In this document: positions 41,022 through 50,853 of the stretch, in pieces
Layout: every line of letters starts with the position of its first letter
How positions within the stretch are numbered: the stretch's first letter is position 1
Assembly: GCF_013378075.1 (NCBI RefSeq)
Contig: NZ_CP051131.1
Span: forward strand, 372,001 to 436,000
Direction: 5' to 3'
Source: Parasphingopyxis algicola
GTDB taxonomy: Bacteria > Pseudomonadota > Alphaproteobacteria > Sphingomonadales > Sphingomonadaceae
DNA: 64,000 nt
Made by a program: the position numbers and the translations under genes
Notes under the pieces: generated by a model
What the model was told of the DNA's origin: nothing
The model's database searches: none
The model's input: only the letters and a program-made list of their open reading frames with translations

Positions 41022-42172
41022 TTACCGCCAGGTCGGCAGGATAAACTGCGGCGGCATCGAGCGGCCCCAGTACAAGCCCTGGCCATAATCGGCGCCGGCA
41101 AGCTTGGCGAACGCCAGATGCGCTGGTGTTTCGATACCTTCGACCACCGATTTGGTCCGTCTGGCGCGGCAAAATTCGAGGATGCCGGTGAGCATGGACA
41201 TCGGAAGACGCTGTTCGGCGCACGCCCAGAATATGCTTTTGTCGACCTTCAATTCGGTGAACGGTATGTGCGAGACGCGATCGAAATTGGCCATGTCGGC
41301 CCCGAAGTCGTCGATCGAGATACCCACACCGATCGTTTCGAGCTTCGGGATATTTGCGAGCACCCCCTCAAAATCGGCAAGCCGCGCGTCCTCGGTGATT
41401 TCGATAATTATACGCTTCGGAAGGACCGCATGTCGCGCAAGGGTTTCACGGAGCGTATCGATAAATTCGCGGCGCACCAAAACTGCGGGGCGCTGCAGTT
41501 GAAGGATACGGTCTTCGTCCGCTCCATCCTTTCCAGTGCGACAGCGAACCGCACCGCCGCGTCGAGAATGACGAGCGTCGCCTCGAACTCCAGATCGAGA
41601 TGGATCGATTGCGAAAAGATCAACTCCGGACTGAGCGCCCGGCGTGGTTTTAATCGGGTCAATGCTTCATAGCCGACAACGGTATCGGTCTTGAGATTAT
41701 GTTTCGACTGGAATTCAACCGTCAGATTGGGGATTAACCGATCATGGGCGATCAGGGACTTGAGAAAGGCCTGGTCGCCGGTTTCGCCTGGCGGACGATG
41801 GGATGGACATTCCGTGGTGTAGTGTTCGAGCGCCGTCAGCGGATAGGGCCGATCGACCGCGCCCATCATAGGCACGGAAAAAGACCGGGCTTCCGCCTTG
41901 GCGGCGCGGTTCAGCGCCGGATTGGGGCTGCGAGCGATGATCAGCGGTGTCGATGGCGCTGTCTCCGCCATCTTGCGGATCAGCCCGAAACCATTCTTTA
42001 TGCCGGTCTCAGGATTGAGAACCACGATATTCGGGCCAAAGGCAAGACCGGCCTCTTCATCCTCGGCGGCGGCGATGCAGGCTGCCGCCAATCCCCGTTG
42101 TTCCAGATCATCCTGCAACGGTCGGGAGAGCGTTTCCTCTTCTTCGAGGAGCATGATGCGTGCTTGGGACAC
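41022..42172 (-). pseudogene. Response-regulator-like/EAL protein split by a frameshift
   Basis: Two overlapping frames together make one protein. The first (42172 to about 41490, GTG start) has a receiver-like N-terminus (ARIMLLEEEETLSRPL) and the EAL start (VVGYEALTRLKP). The second (about 41480 to 41022) has IIIEITEDARLADF, DDFGADMANFD, ELKVDKSIF and VVEGIETP. At the join the sequence encodes SAPQF from CAGTTTTGG; one additional T would connect it to LVRREFIDTL. A single-base deletion in the T run is the simplest cause. Several EAL residues also differ from consensus. Confidence 0.75.
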
Positions 42173-42644
42173 GAACGATATCCACCATGTAAGAGTGCGT
42201 TAACATCGGCTTTTTCACCAACTTTCGATATTGGTCCGCCCGAACCGGCAAAAAAGCGGCAAGGAAGGCTGGCGGCGCATTAGGTATGCGAGTCGTTTGA
42301 TTTTCGGGGCAAACGGTTGCCGGCAGCGACTTCAAACGGACGTGACGGCCTGCAGCGGTTGTGCATATTTGGAAGAAGCCGGAGCAGAGATAGGTCCGGA
42401 TCCCAGAAGATGTTCCGCAATTGGGCGGAGGGACATCGTCAAACGCGCTGGCGGCGCTTCTGAAATTCCGCTTTTCTGAGATTGCGGCGGCAGATGCAGT
42501 TACTCCATCTGGCAAAGCGAAGCGTTTGCGAACGGTTTTCCGAAACCGCTACTGCATAGGCTCAGCAAAAGGGCCCGCTCTCTTGGGGGCATAAATAAGA
42601 GAGCGGGCCAAGATACACAGGGGTGGGTGCACGTCAGACAGGTT
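42173..42644. other. Intergenic region with a terminator, no gene recognised
   Basis: About 470 bases. Apart from the hairpin at 42572-42609 I see no supported gene. Short frames here lack family resemblance and ribosome sites. Confidence 0.4.
42572..42609 (-). terminator. Rho-independent terminator for the exported basic protein
   Basis: A perfect 13-bp stem GGCCCGCTCTCTT (42572-42584) with AAGAGAGCGGGCC (42597-42609). On the reverse strand it is followed by CTTTT, 36 bases after the stop of the exported protein gene. Confidence 0.75.
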
Positions 42645-43214
42645 TTAACGTCCCCTGCGCGAACGACGGTTGACCGTACGCCTTGTCGTCGTCACCCGCC
42701 GAACTCCGTTCTGGTTGCCGACGGCCACGCGCCGAACGCGGGTGTTTCCGCGCTGGCGAACATGGGTGTTGCGGCCGGCGACCACCTGACCGTCCTCATT
42801 GCGCAGGCGCTGTCGTCGGTCGTAACCGTGACCGTTCCACCGGCTCTGCCCGCGATAATCGAGCGTTTCGCCATTGGGGCCGGTAGTGGTGCCGTGCGTG
42901 CGGGTGTGGTTGCCGCGCCGCATACGTTCGCCTTCATAAGTGCGCGTATCGCCGTTGAAGCGTGTCTGCGAACCCGACATGGTACGGCCGGTGTCGGTGC
43001 GGTTGGACTCCCAATAGCGCGTCGCCACAGCGCCATCGTCCTTGCGGGTGATGGCCGTATCCCGCGAATAAAAGCCGGTATCGCTATCGCGGGTAATGAT
43101 GCGCTCGCCGGAATAGTTGGGCGTGTCGACAGTGATTGTGCGCGTTTGCGCCATTGCCATAGGTGCTACGGCAAGTGTCACCGCGGCGGTGCCGATAAGA
43201 ACGATCGATTTCAT
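42645..43214 (-). CDS. Exported Arg/Thr-rich protein of unknown function
   Basis: 189 residues from the ATG at 43214, with GAGGAG about 7 bases upstream. A signal peptide ends at AMA before QTRT. The mature part is polar, rich in Arg, Gly, Thr and Asn, with loosely repeated TRTYEGER/GETLDYRG-like units, and ends in a basic RTVNRRSRRGR tail. It is probably a periplasmic or surface protein. It sits next to the sigma/anti-sigma pair and may be a target of that system, but nothing in the sequence proves it. Confidence 0.7.
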   Translation of the reverse strand: MKSIVLIGTAAVTLAVAPMAMAQTRTITVDTPNYSGERIITRDSDTGFYSRDTAITRKDDGAVATRYWESNRTDTGRTMSGSQTRFNGDTRTYEGERMRRGNHTRTHGTTTGPNGETLDYRGQSRWNGHGYDRRQRLRNEDGQVVAGRNTHVRQRGNTRVRRVAVGNQNGVRRVTTTRRTVNRRSRRGR

Positions 43215-43301
43215 CTCAAATCTCCTCATTATCGATATGAAAGGGCGAAATTCGCCGTTTCTCATCCAGTTTAACGCAGGAGACCGAAATTCCCTTCGCT
43301 A

Positions 43302-44429
43302 TCAGCGACGCCGGCGCGGAATTCGGGGGCGGCGTGGCGGGGTGGTGCGACGTTGCGCGGCGGCGCGAGCCCTTTGGGCCGCTTGTGCCGCGCGGAGCCG
43401 TTCGACCATCGCGTTCCGGCGCGCGCTCGCGGTGCCTGGCTGATCGCCGTTCGAAAGATCGGGGCGCGTCAAGGGCAGTTCCACCGGCTCAGGCCCCGGC
43501 GGTGTGTTGTCGATGATCATGGGAAGTCGGGCCGGCGGTTCGGTGCCGCTACTTTGCGTGGCCGTTATCGGACGCTGCTGTGCTGGGATTGAGGTCGGTC
43601 GGTCCGTCGCGGGCAAGTTTGCTGCGGGCAGGTGGCTTGCGGGTTCCGCGGACCGCCGGTTCCGGATAGTATCGATGATCCGCATGCGCTGGGCATCGGA
43701 GATATTGTCGCGCGATATCGGGAGGCCCGGGTTGCTGCGTTGGCGTGCCGCTTCCAGACGGTCATTCTGGACCGCTATCGGCGCCTCTGTCCAGCCATTA
43801 GCCCTGATGCGCCGGGCGATCGTTGCGCTGCCTCCTGCCGTCGCCTGTTGGCGCGCTGCCTCCAGCGCTCGGCGTTGCGCGAGGCGAGGCCGCTGCGTCG
43901 CGGGCCGCGTTTGGGGCTGGCGAGGGGCCAGATCCTGCAACCGCCGGCGTAATGCAAATGCCCGGCGAAGTTGCGATGCGCGGGACTCGCCAAGCGCCGA
44001 TCGTATCAACGGTTCCGCACCGTCAATTTCAGCGGTCGGCGTCTCGTTGACGTTCAGTTGGGCCGATGCCTGCGCGTTTCCGACCGACGCCGCGGTTTCC
44101 CTCGGCGGTTCGGCGACAAATAGCTCGATGACCGGCTCGGCGATGCGTTTAAGATCGAGCGTACCGTCACTGACCAAGGCGGCGGCTACCGCGCTCGCGG
44201 CCAACAGACCGCCGCCTATCGAGCCCAGTATGATTGGTCGGCGCATCCGTCGACGGCCGTTGACGCGTCGCGTTCGCCGCCCCTTGAATAAAACGCGCGT
44301 CCGGCGCTGCGGTCGGGCCGTCGCCTCGGCTATGATGCGGTCCGCAAGATCGGTCGGCATTACCGGATCGGGCGAGGCGGCGAGCGCGCGATCAAGCGCT
44401 ATATCAGTCATCGGGGCCCGGACCGTCAT
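43302..44429 (-). CDS. Single-pass membrane protein, putative anti-sigma factor
   Basis: 375 residues whose start overlaps the ECF sigma stop by ATGA, the usual arrangement for anti-sigma factors. The first ~60 residues are cytoplasmic and basic, one membrane helix follows (IILGSIGGGLLAASAVAAAL, about 66-85), then a long disordered region rich in Arg, Pro, Ala and Gln ending in RIPRRRR. No ZAS zinc motif (HxxxCxxC) is visible, so the anti-sigma call rests on position and topology. The very basic periplasmic part is unusual. Confidence 0.65.
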   Translation of the reverse strand: MTVRAPMTDIALDRALAASPDPVMPTDLADRIIAEATARPQRRTRVLFKGRRTRRVNGRRRMRRPIILGSIGGGLLAASAVAAALVSDGTLDLKRIAEPVIELFVAEPPRETAASVGNAQASAQLNVNETPTAEIDGAEPLIRSALGESRASQLRRAFALRRRLQDLAPRQPQTRPATQRPRLAQRRALEAARQQATAGGSATIARRIRANGWTEAPIAVQNDRLEAARQRSNPGLPISRDNISDAQRMRIIDTIRNRRSAEPASHLPAANLPATDRPTSIPAQQRPITATQSSGTEPPARLPMIIDNTPPGPEPVELPLTRPDLSNGDQPGTASARRNAMVERLRAAQAAQRARAAAQRRTTPPRRPRIPRRRR

Positions 44430-45058
44430 GTTAGTTGCTCCACATCGGTGGCAAGAACCCCCTCTTGCTCGAGCAATGCACGCATCTTTCGGCGTGCGCG
44501 CACGAGCAACGATTCCAATGCCTTGATATTCAATTCAAGGATCTCTGCCGAGGCGCTGTTCGACAGGCCTTCATAATAGCTGAGAATGAGTGCTGCGGCC
44601 TGACGGTCGGGAAGCTGTCGCAGACACCTATCGACCGAGGCGCCGATCTCATCGGACACCATGACCTTGTCAGCGCGGGGAGTATCATCTGTTGATTCCG
44701 GCGGTTCGACCGGCGCAATCCGCTTGCGCTTGCGCAAACGATCAAGACACAGGTTAACGCCCACTCGGTGAAGCCAGGCCCCGAGCCCGGCACCGCTGGG
44801 CTTCCATTGTGGGGCGTGGGTCCATAGCCTTGTAAAAACGTCCTGCACGATATCCTCCGCCTCATGGCCGTCACCGAGCATCCGATATGCAACCCGGTAG
44901 ATTGGCGCTGAATGAAGCTCGACTAGGGCACTGAAAGCGACAGAGTCGCCGTCACGGACGCGCGCCATCAGAGCGCGGTCTGTTTGATCAGCTTCGGATG
45001 AAGCTGTGCTCGCCAGCTCATGGTGCGGCGTCATTCGGCTCCGATCATATGCAAACAC
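44426..45058 (-). CDS. ECF-type RNA polymerase sigma factor
   Basis: 210 residues. Region 2 contains YRMLGDGHEAEDIVQDVFTRLW with the core-binding and -10 recognition helices. Region 4 contains LPDRQAAALILSYYEGLSNSASAEILELNIKALESLLVRARRKMR. The GTG at 45058 has AGGAGGAG about 11 bases upstream; an ATG at 45034 is an alternative. The downstream membrane protein is probably its regulator. The upstream GGAATA at about 45090 resembles ECF -35 elements and could mean autoregulation. Confidence 0.87.
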   Translation of the reverse strand: MFAYDRSRMTPHHELASTASSEADQTDRALMARVRDGDSVAFSALVELHSAPIYRVAYRMLGDGHEAEDIVQDVFTRLWTHAPQWKPSGAGLGAWLHRVGVNLCLDRLRKRKRIAPVEPPESTDDTPRADKVMVSDEIGASVDRCLRQLPDRQAAALILSYYEGLSNSASAEILELNIKALESLLVRARRKMRALLEQEGVLATDVEQLT

Positions 45059-45173
45059 TGTGCTTTATTCTCCTCCTTTCAACGCGCGAGCAGGAATATT
45101 CCTTCGTTTCGGCGAAGGTTTTTTAGTGCCTTTGCGTTAATAGGGCATGTCGACGGCTAAAAAGGGGGCATTT

Positions 45174-46061
45174 ATGCGTATTACACCGCGTTGTGCGGTG
45201 CTGGCGTTAACACTCGCCATCACTCCGCACTCTGTTTACGCTCAGGGAGATGACGCTTCCGATCAGCGCAATTGGAGCATCATGGTTTCGGGCGGAATCA
45301 CCGCGTTCGGCGAGGACCAGGAACAGCCGTTTGTCTCGGCCGCGCTTCGTCGCGAGTTCGGCGATTTTCATCTGAGCCTGGGCGGTGTGCTCGTCGGTTA
45401 TGACGGGCCGCCGCCGATCATTGGCGACACGATACCGGCAACAACCCGGCAGCTTGTTTTGGGGGCAGGTTATGGGACGTCCGCCTTCGCGCTTGACGCC
45501 TACATATCGATCGGCGATCGCGATTTTGACCGGATCATGCTTACTGCCCCCAATGGCACCATATTGAATTTCAACGCAGACGGCAGCAGTCGGGCCACCG
45601 GCGCATCGGCCACCTATCAAATAGCGCTTGGCGGCCGATGGTATCTGTCGCCCTTCGTGGCCCTCGATTACAGCGAAATCGATACACTGCAGGCGATTGC
45701 CGGCCCAACCGGCGACCTCGTTGCCCGGCGTATTTCAGAATCCGGGGTAACCGGATCGGGAGGCGCCACCTTGCAATATGCGCTTGGTATGCAAAGCCAG
45801 CACAGCCTTGGTCTCTACACCGGCCTGGTCTCGACATCGAACGCTGCCTCGACAACGCGCATCGGCCGCACGGGTGCGGTGACGAGCGCCACCCAAAGGA
45901 TCGACGGGGCAGGCGATGGTGACACCTGGTTGGAATATGGTGTGAGCACCAATTTCACGTTATCGCAGGCGGTCGTTCTTGATCTGGCGGTGTCGCGAAC
46001 GACCGGACTGAAATTTGGCGAAGCCACATCGGCCTCCGCCGGAGTGTCCGTTGCTTTCTGA
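45174..46061 (+). CDS. Outer-membrane beta-barrel-like protein of unknown function
   Basis: 295 residues from the ATG at 45174, which has AGGGGG 5 bases upstream (another ATG at 45147 lacks a good site). A signal peptide ends near SVYAQ. The rest is a series of amphipathic strands (SIMVSGGITAFGE, SLGGVLVGYD, GAGYGTSAFALDAYISIG) ending in VSVAF with a terminal Phe, which suggests an autotransporter-like or porin-like barrel. It is divergent from the ECF sigma gene and may be in its regulon. Confidence 0.7.
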   Translation: MRITPRCAVLALTLAITPHSVYAQGDDASDQRNWSIMVSGGITAFGEDQEQPFVSAALRREFGDFHLSLGGVLVGYDGPPPIIGDTIPATTRQLVLGAGYGTSAFALDAYISIGDRDFDRIMLTAPNGTILNFNADGSSRATGASATYQIALGGRWYLSPFVALDYSEIDTLQAIAGPTGDLVARRISESGVTGSGGATLQYALGMQSQHSLGLYTGLVSTSNAASTTRIGRTGAVTSATQRIDGAGDGDTWLEYGVSTNFTLSQAVVLDLAVSRTTGLKFGEATSASAGVSVAF

Positions 46062-46253
46062 CGACTCCTCCTTTCTATGGTAGACTGCCGATAGTATTCG
46101 CTAATGTGTCAAGGGTCGCTATCCCTTTCCTAAACGGCCTGCCTAGGCAGAAAGCGAACATGCAAATAAGAGGCATTGTTGGAAAAACCTGAAGGGATCA
46201 AAGCGCTTTCTGCAATCTCGCTCCAATGCGCCCAGTCATCGACCGCCATCCAG

Positions 46254-46643
46254 TCAAAACCCCCTGGACAGCAGCTCTGTCACGGCACGCGCGGTTGTCG
46301 GCGTACCCCGTGCCACTTCCCTGCCGTCTTTGAACACGACCAGGCGGCCATATCCGTTCAAGCTGAATCGCCTCCACACGCTTGGCGGCGTCTCCTCGCC
46401 GATCCGGAGTATCAGTATCTCGCTGAACGGTTCGCGACGGCTCAGGCGTTCGAGGATAGGAGCTTGGATCTGGCAAGGCGCACACCAGGATGCATAAGTT
46501 TCGAGAACGATCGTCTGGTTTTGCTCCCGTGCCCCGGAGAAAGCCGCATCGCTGAACTGCCTAGGTGGAGAAGCCGCTGTCAGCTGCGGCATTGCAATAA
46601 GAAGCAAAGAGGCTGCCAGCCGCCCGGATGTGGTTAGCCTCAT
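46254..46643 (-). CDS. Exported thioredoxin-like protein
   Basis: 129 residues. A signal peptide ends near LTAA, and the active site is W53-C54-A-P-C57 in TYASWCAPCQIQ. The rest is a compact thioredoxin fold. It probably reduces or isomerises disulfides in the periplasm. The start overlaps the stop of the DUF3179 gene by ATGA, so the two are coupled; DUF3179 contains a CPLC motif that could be its partner. Confidence 0.8.
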   Translation of the reverse strand: MRLTTSGRLAASLLLIAMPQLTAASPPRQFSDAAFSGAREQNQTIVLETYASWCAPCQIQAPILERLSRREPFSEILILRIGEETPPSVWRRFSLNGYGRLVVFKDGREVARGTPTTARAVTELLSRGF

Positions 46644-47611
46644 TTGATAAACTCTCCATCCGGATAGAAGGCGCGGAAAGCGAAGGCGAAGTCGACGCTG
46701 AATGCGACATCCTCTCCATCCCGCGTAACCCGAACATTACCGATGTCTCGCCCCCGCTCAATTCGGCGGCTGTCGAGCACGGAGCTTTGTCCTTCGCGCC
46801 ATTCGATGCGCAACCCGGTGCTAGTCAGCACAGGCGTGTTTTCGCGGACATATTCAAGCGACCAGGCATGCGAACCTATGCGCACCACCCGCGCCATGGG
46901 ATCGACGCCATCCGGCAGCTCGCCATCGAACAGAAAGGGCGCGGGCGCCCTATCATAGCCAACATAGGGATTGGCGCCATAGAGGCGCTGCCCCGAAGCA
47001 GGCGGCACGAGCACCCTGCCATCCGGAAACTCTCCACGAAATAGCCGCCAAGCCTCGATCCGCGCCGGCACCGCATCCAAGGTCGTGCCTGTATAGGCTC
47101 CGACTATGGCTTCGCCGGTGAACTGCTGCCAGAAACTCTGCGTCTGGTGATCATACATGACGAGATCGGAATGGCGCAGGCGGCCCGTGGTTCCAAAGGT
47201 CAGCACCGTGCCGTCGACCCGCCGGTCGAACACCATGGAGGTGTTGCAAAGCGGGCAATAAGTAACCGCTACCGGCCGTCCGCACTGGTCGTGATGCACA
47301 ATCTCGTGCCAGATGAGAATTCGATACGGGAAGGCAAACGCACCGCAACTGCCCGAGAGGAATATAACCGGTTCATCATCGGCCAGATCGGTGATTTCGC
47401 TTGCGGGCCGGAATTCGGGCGCGAGAATGGCGGGAATGGCATCGCGCGGCACACCTCCCGACTTTATCTCCGCAAGGTCGATTGAGCTGCGCGAAACGTC
47501 CAGCCGTGGAAATTCCTGTTCAAGCGGATGACGTCCCTCAGCACAGGCGATTGTCGAAGACGCCGCCATTACCAGAGAGAGTATCGTGCCGAAAACGCGT
47601 AGAGGTTTCAT
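46640..47611 (-). CDS. DUF3179 family exported protein
   Basis: 323 residues with an N-terminal signal peptide (cleavage near IACA). The DUF3179 core is seen as GRPVAVTYCPLCNTSMVFDR, FGTTGRLRHSDLVMYD and QTQSFWQQFTGEA. The family is widespread in bacteria with no established function; the conserved CPLC and histidines suggest metal or heme binding. Coupled to a downstream thioredoxin-like gene. Confidence 0.85.
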   Translation of the reverse strand: MKPLRVFGTILSLVMAASSTIACAEGRHPLEQEFPRLDVSRSSIDLAEIKSGGVPRDAIPAILAPEFRPASEITDLADDEPVIFLSGSCGAFAFPYRILIWHEIVHHDQCGRPVAVTYCPLCNTSMVFDRRVDGTVLTFGTTGRLRHSDLVMYDHQTQSFWQQFTGEAIVGAYTGTTLDAVPARIEAWRLFRGEFPDGRVLVPPASGQRLYGANPYVGYDRAPAPFLFDGELPDGVDPMARVVRIGSHAWSLEYVRENTPVLTSTGLRIEWREGQSSVLDSRRIERGRDIGNVRVTRDGEDVAFSVDFAFAFRAFYPDGEFIK

Positions 47612-48038
47612 TCAAGGCTTCCGTTTTGTCTCTCAATTCGGAACACGGAAGCAAAAGGTTACGCATGATCGGGAAGGTTTTTGCCATCGGGAATAGGTGA
47701 AATGGATTCACGCGCTGGAATTTCGGACTGAGACACTAGCGGAGATTGCCTCCAACGGCGTGTCATCAACCGGGCCACATCGGATTTCAACGACGCTGCC
47801 GCCGGAAGGTGCGCCTTCATCGCTAAATCACCAATTACCTCACGTGCCAAGTTGGCGGGGCGCCATTCCGCCGATGGCGATTTTCAACATGTTAGAATGA
47901 GAAAAGCAGCGTATCACTGCTGCTCGTTGTGGTTCATATTATAGCACGAAATCACAGACTAACTGTGGGAGCAAATGGCGTAAAAATCGCTAATCCCACA
48001 AGTAAGTCAATCAAAATCAGCGATTTATAGAGATATTC
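47612..48038. other. Intergenic region before tRNA-Glu
   Basis: About 430 bases with no gene I can support. The part from 47900 to 48038 is AT-richer, as expected downstream of the reverse-strand tRNA, but no clear terminator stem is visible. Confidence 0.4.
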
Positions 48039-48113
48039 TGGTGACCCCTACGGGAATCGAACCCGTGTTTCAGCCGTGAGAGGGCCGCGTCCTAACCGCT
48101 AGACGAAGGGGCC
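48039..48113 (-). tRNA. tRNA-Glu (anticodon CTC)
   Basis: The reverse complement folds as a 75-base tRNA with encoded CCA. The acceptor pairs GGCCCCT with AGGGGTC (one G-T pair), the anticodon loop is CTCTCAC giving CTC, and the T arm has GGGTTCGAATCCC. Glu identity follows from the anticodon and overall sequence. Confidence 0.93.
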
Positions 48114-48268
48114 ATGGCAAGCAGCGCTTGCGGGCGGCTGACTTAGGGAGGAGACGGGCGGAGGTCAACTCATGATAGCAACTATGCTATGTTGCGGCTT
48201 TCCGGCGAGTCCCTCCGGCCGGGTATCCATATCGCAGGCCGAAGCCAGGCCCATCGCAGGAGCGCATC

Positions 48269-48946
48269 ATGGCGACGCAACTCAAGATCGATTTCATATC
48301 GGATATTTCCTGCCCCTGGTGCGTGATCGGGCTGCGCAACATGGAGGCGGCGCTCGCGGCGGTCGGCGACGAGATCGAGGCCTATATCCGCTTCGAGCCG
48401 TTCGAGCTCAATCCGGATATGCCGCCCGAGGGCATGGATCGCGCCGACTATTTCTCCAGCAAATACCGCATCTCTCCGGACGAAGCGAAGCGCCGGGGCG
48501 GCGAGATCAGGGCGCGGGCCGAGGAAACCGGCTTTGTGATGAACGCGGGTGACGGTTTCCGTATCTACAATACGTTCGACGCCCACCGACTGCTCGAATG
48601 GGCGATGGAAGAAGGGTGTCAGCGGGCGCTCAAGCATGCGCTGTTCGAAGCCTATTTCACCGACGGAAAAAATATGGGCGATCCCGAGACGCTGGCGGGC
48701 ATTGCGGAGTCCGTCGGATTAGATGGCGCGCGGGCGCGCGAAATTCTTGCCGGCGACGACTATGCCGGCCATGTCCGCCAGTCTCAGTCGCACCAGCGCG
48801 GTCGCGGCGTGCAGTCGGTCCCGACGATCATCGTCAATGGCGAATATGTGATCAATGGCGGCCAACCGCCGGCGATTTTCGAAAAGGCGTTCCGCCATAT
48901 CGCGAGCGAGGTCGCGCGCGATCAGGTGGCTGCCGAACCGGTCTGA
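48269..48946 (+). CDS. DsbA-family oxidoreductase (FrnE-like)
   Basis: 225 residues with no signal peptide. The active site C15-PW-C18 is in DISCPWCVIG. The helical insert and the end VQSVPTIIVNGEYVINGGQP with its cis-Pro are typical of cytoplasmic FrnE proteins, which are linked to oxidative stress tolerance. AGGAG precedes the ATG. It converges with the SulP gene. Confidence 0.88.
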   Translation: MATQLKIDFISDISCPWCVIGLRNMEAALAAVGDEIEAYIRFEPFELNPDMPPEGMDRADYFSSKYRISPDEAKRRGGEIRARAEETGFVMNAGDGFRIYNTFDAHRLLEWAMEEGCQRALKHALFEAYFTDGKNMGDPETLAGIAESVGLDGARAREILAGDDYAGHVRQSQSHQRGRGVQSVPTIIVNGEYVINGGQPPAIFEKAFRHIASEVARDQVAAEPV

Positions 48947-48970
48947 CGTCCGGTCCTTCGGGCTCGGCGA

Positions 48971-50671
48971 TCAGCCGGTTTCGGACTGTCCGCCGCATTC
49001 CTCGACTGCTTCGGCAACGGTCCGGTAGAAATTGCGCGATCGCGCCTGGCCATTGGCTTGCAGCCCCTCCCAGATCGGCTTGTGGGTCGCGGCGAAATTG
49101 ATCGACAGATCTTTCGAGTCGAGATTGTCCAGCAGCCGTTCCATCATCGCGACGCCGCTGGCGTCGATCGTGTTCACGGCGCGCATGTCGAGGATCAGGC
49201 AGGTCGCGTCCGGATGCCAGGCCACCTCTTCCAGAATCCGGTCCTCGCAATAGCTGGCGTTGCCGAAATAGATCGAACGGTCGATCCGGACGACCAGCAC
49301 GGGCATCGTGTCGACCTCGACCTCGTCGCGATCGATCGAGCGGAAGGATTCGCCGTCATCCAACGACCCGACACGGGTGACGCGCGGTACGCTGGAGAAC
49401 CAGAGAAACGCCGCGATCCCGAGTAGCGCGCCGACCGCCAGGCCCCATTGGACGCCGAGCAGGAGTGTCGCAAGAAGCGTCGCCAGGAACACGGCGCCCT
49501 CGATCTTGCTGTAGCGCCAGATTGCCGCGATCTCGCGGGTTTTGACGAGGCCGAATACGGCGCTGATGACGAGCGCGGCGAGCGCCGTCTGCGGCAGATA
49601 GGACAGGGCGTTGGCGAAAAACAGCAGGACGGCGAGCACGACCAAGGCTGCGACCATCGACGCCAGCGGCGATCGCGCGCCGCTGTCGCAGACCAGCGCG
49701 GAGCGGCTCAGGCTGACGCCGACCGCGTACCCGCCCGTCAGACCCGCGCCGATATTCGCGGCGCCGATCGCGAACGCTTCGCGGCTCGTGTCAAGCGACC
49801 GGCGTTCCTTGCCCGCGAGCGATTTGGCGACGGCCGTTCCGATGACGAACGCGATGATGGCGACGACGGCAGCGGACGGCAGCAGCCGTAACCATATGGC
49901 CGGGTCGATGGGCGGCAGTGCGAGTGCGGGCAGCCCGCCTTCAGTCTTCTGGACCGTCGCGACGTCGGGCGCAGCGAACTGAACGGCGAGCGCCGCTCCG
50001 ACGATGATGACGAGTGGAACCGATTTGACGATGGCCTGGCGCCACGGCGGGCGGATGCCGGCTTTCCACAGTCCGGCCGCCGCATACCGGTCCGCCAGCA
50101 GGAGAAGGACGAGCGCACCGCCGCCGATGAGCAATGCGGCGATGACGGTCTCCCCGAGAACCGGCAGCAGGACCGTTGCGGTATCGATCAGATTGCCGCT
50201 CCGGGCGACGTCCAGCCCCAGCAGCGGCGGAAGCTGGCTGGTCGCGATCAGCACGGCCGCGGCGGCGGTGAAGCCCAGAAGCGCGGGCTCGCTGACGAAA
50301 TTGACCAGCCGGCCGAGGCGGAAAAGGCCAAGCAGGCACAGGATGATGCCGGCCTCGATCGCGATGATCATCGCGCCATCGAGCGGCGCTATGTCGCCAT
50401 TGCCGGTCGCCTCCGCGACGAGCAGCGAGACCAGCGCGACCGGACCCAGCGACACATAGGGCGAAGTACCGAAAAAGAGATAGAGCAGTGGCGGGGTGAG
50501 CGCGGCGTAAAGACCGGTTTCTGGCGGTAGACCGGCAAGCTGCGCATAGGCCATGGCTTGCGGAACGAGCAGCACGGAGAGGATCAGGCCCGCGAGAATG
50601 TCGGGAAAGAGGTTGCTCCCCCGATAGCCGTCCAGCCATGGCGGCATCAGCGTTTTGATATCGAATGCCAC
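48971..50671 (-). CDS. SulP-family anion transporter with STAS domain
   Basis: About 566 residues. I start at the GTG at 50671, with GGGGAGAG upstream, giving AFDIKTLMPPWLDGYRG. The membrane part has the SulP signature (SVLLVPQAMAYAQLAGLPPETGLYAA) and about 12-14 helices. The C-terminal STAS domain (about 445-560) contains LILDMRAVNTIDASGVAMMERLL. Members carry sulfate, bicarbonate or dicarboxylates; the cargo is not readable here. Confidence 0.88.
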   Translation of the reverse strand: MAFDIKTLMPPWLDGYRGSNLFPDILAGLILSVLLVPQAMAYAQLAGLPPETGLYAALTPPLLYLFFGTSPYVSLGPVALVSLLVAEATGNGDIAPLDGAMIIAIEAGIILCLLGLFRLGRLVNFVSEPALLGFTAAAAVLIATSQLPPLLGLDVARSGNLIDTATVLLPVLGETVIAALLIGGGALVLLLLADRYAAAGLWKAGIRPPWRQAIVKSVPLVIIVGAALAVQFAAPDVATVQKTEGGLPALALPPIDPAIWLRLLPSAAVVAIIAFVIGTAVAKSLAGKERRSLDTSREAFAIGAANIGAGLTGGYAVGVSLSRSALVCDSGARSPLASMVAALVVLAVLLFFANALSYLPQTALAALVISAVFGLVKTREIAAIWRYSKIEGAVFLATLLATLLLGVQWGLAVGALLGIAAFLWFSSVPRVTRVGSLDDGESFRSIDRDEVEVDTMPVLVVRIDRSIYFGNASYCEDRILEEVAWHPDATCLILDMRAVNTIDASGVAMMERLLDNLDSKDLSINFAATHKPIWEGLQANGQARSRNFYRTVAEAVEECGGQSETG

Positions 50672-50853
50672 GTCATGGCTCTCCCCAGAGGTGCGCCCGA
50701 CTATATGGCACCGAAAATCCGGCGCCAGATCAAATGTTAACATCGATCACCGGGTCGCTGAATTGTTTGAGCCATCGGTGCAAAGCTGTCACAACGCCGA
50801 GGCAGCACAGGATAGACGTGTTTTGCGTTCATTCTCGACGGAGAATAGTGACC

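Noticed and set aside
48039-48113. tRNA-Glu as attachment site of an integrated element
   Set aside because: No integrase gene or repeated tRNA 3' end is seen nearby, and the mobile segment ends 13 kb away.
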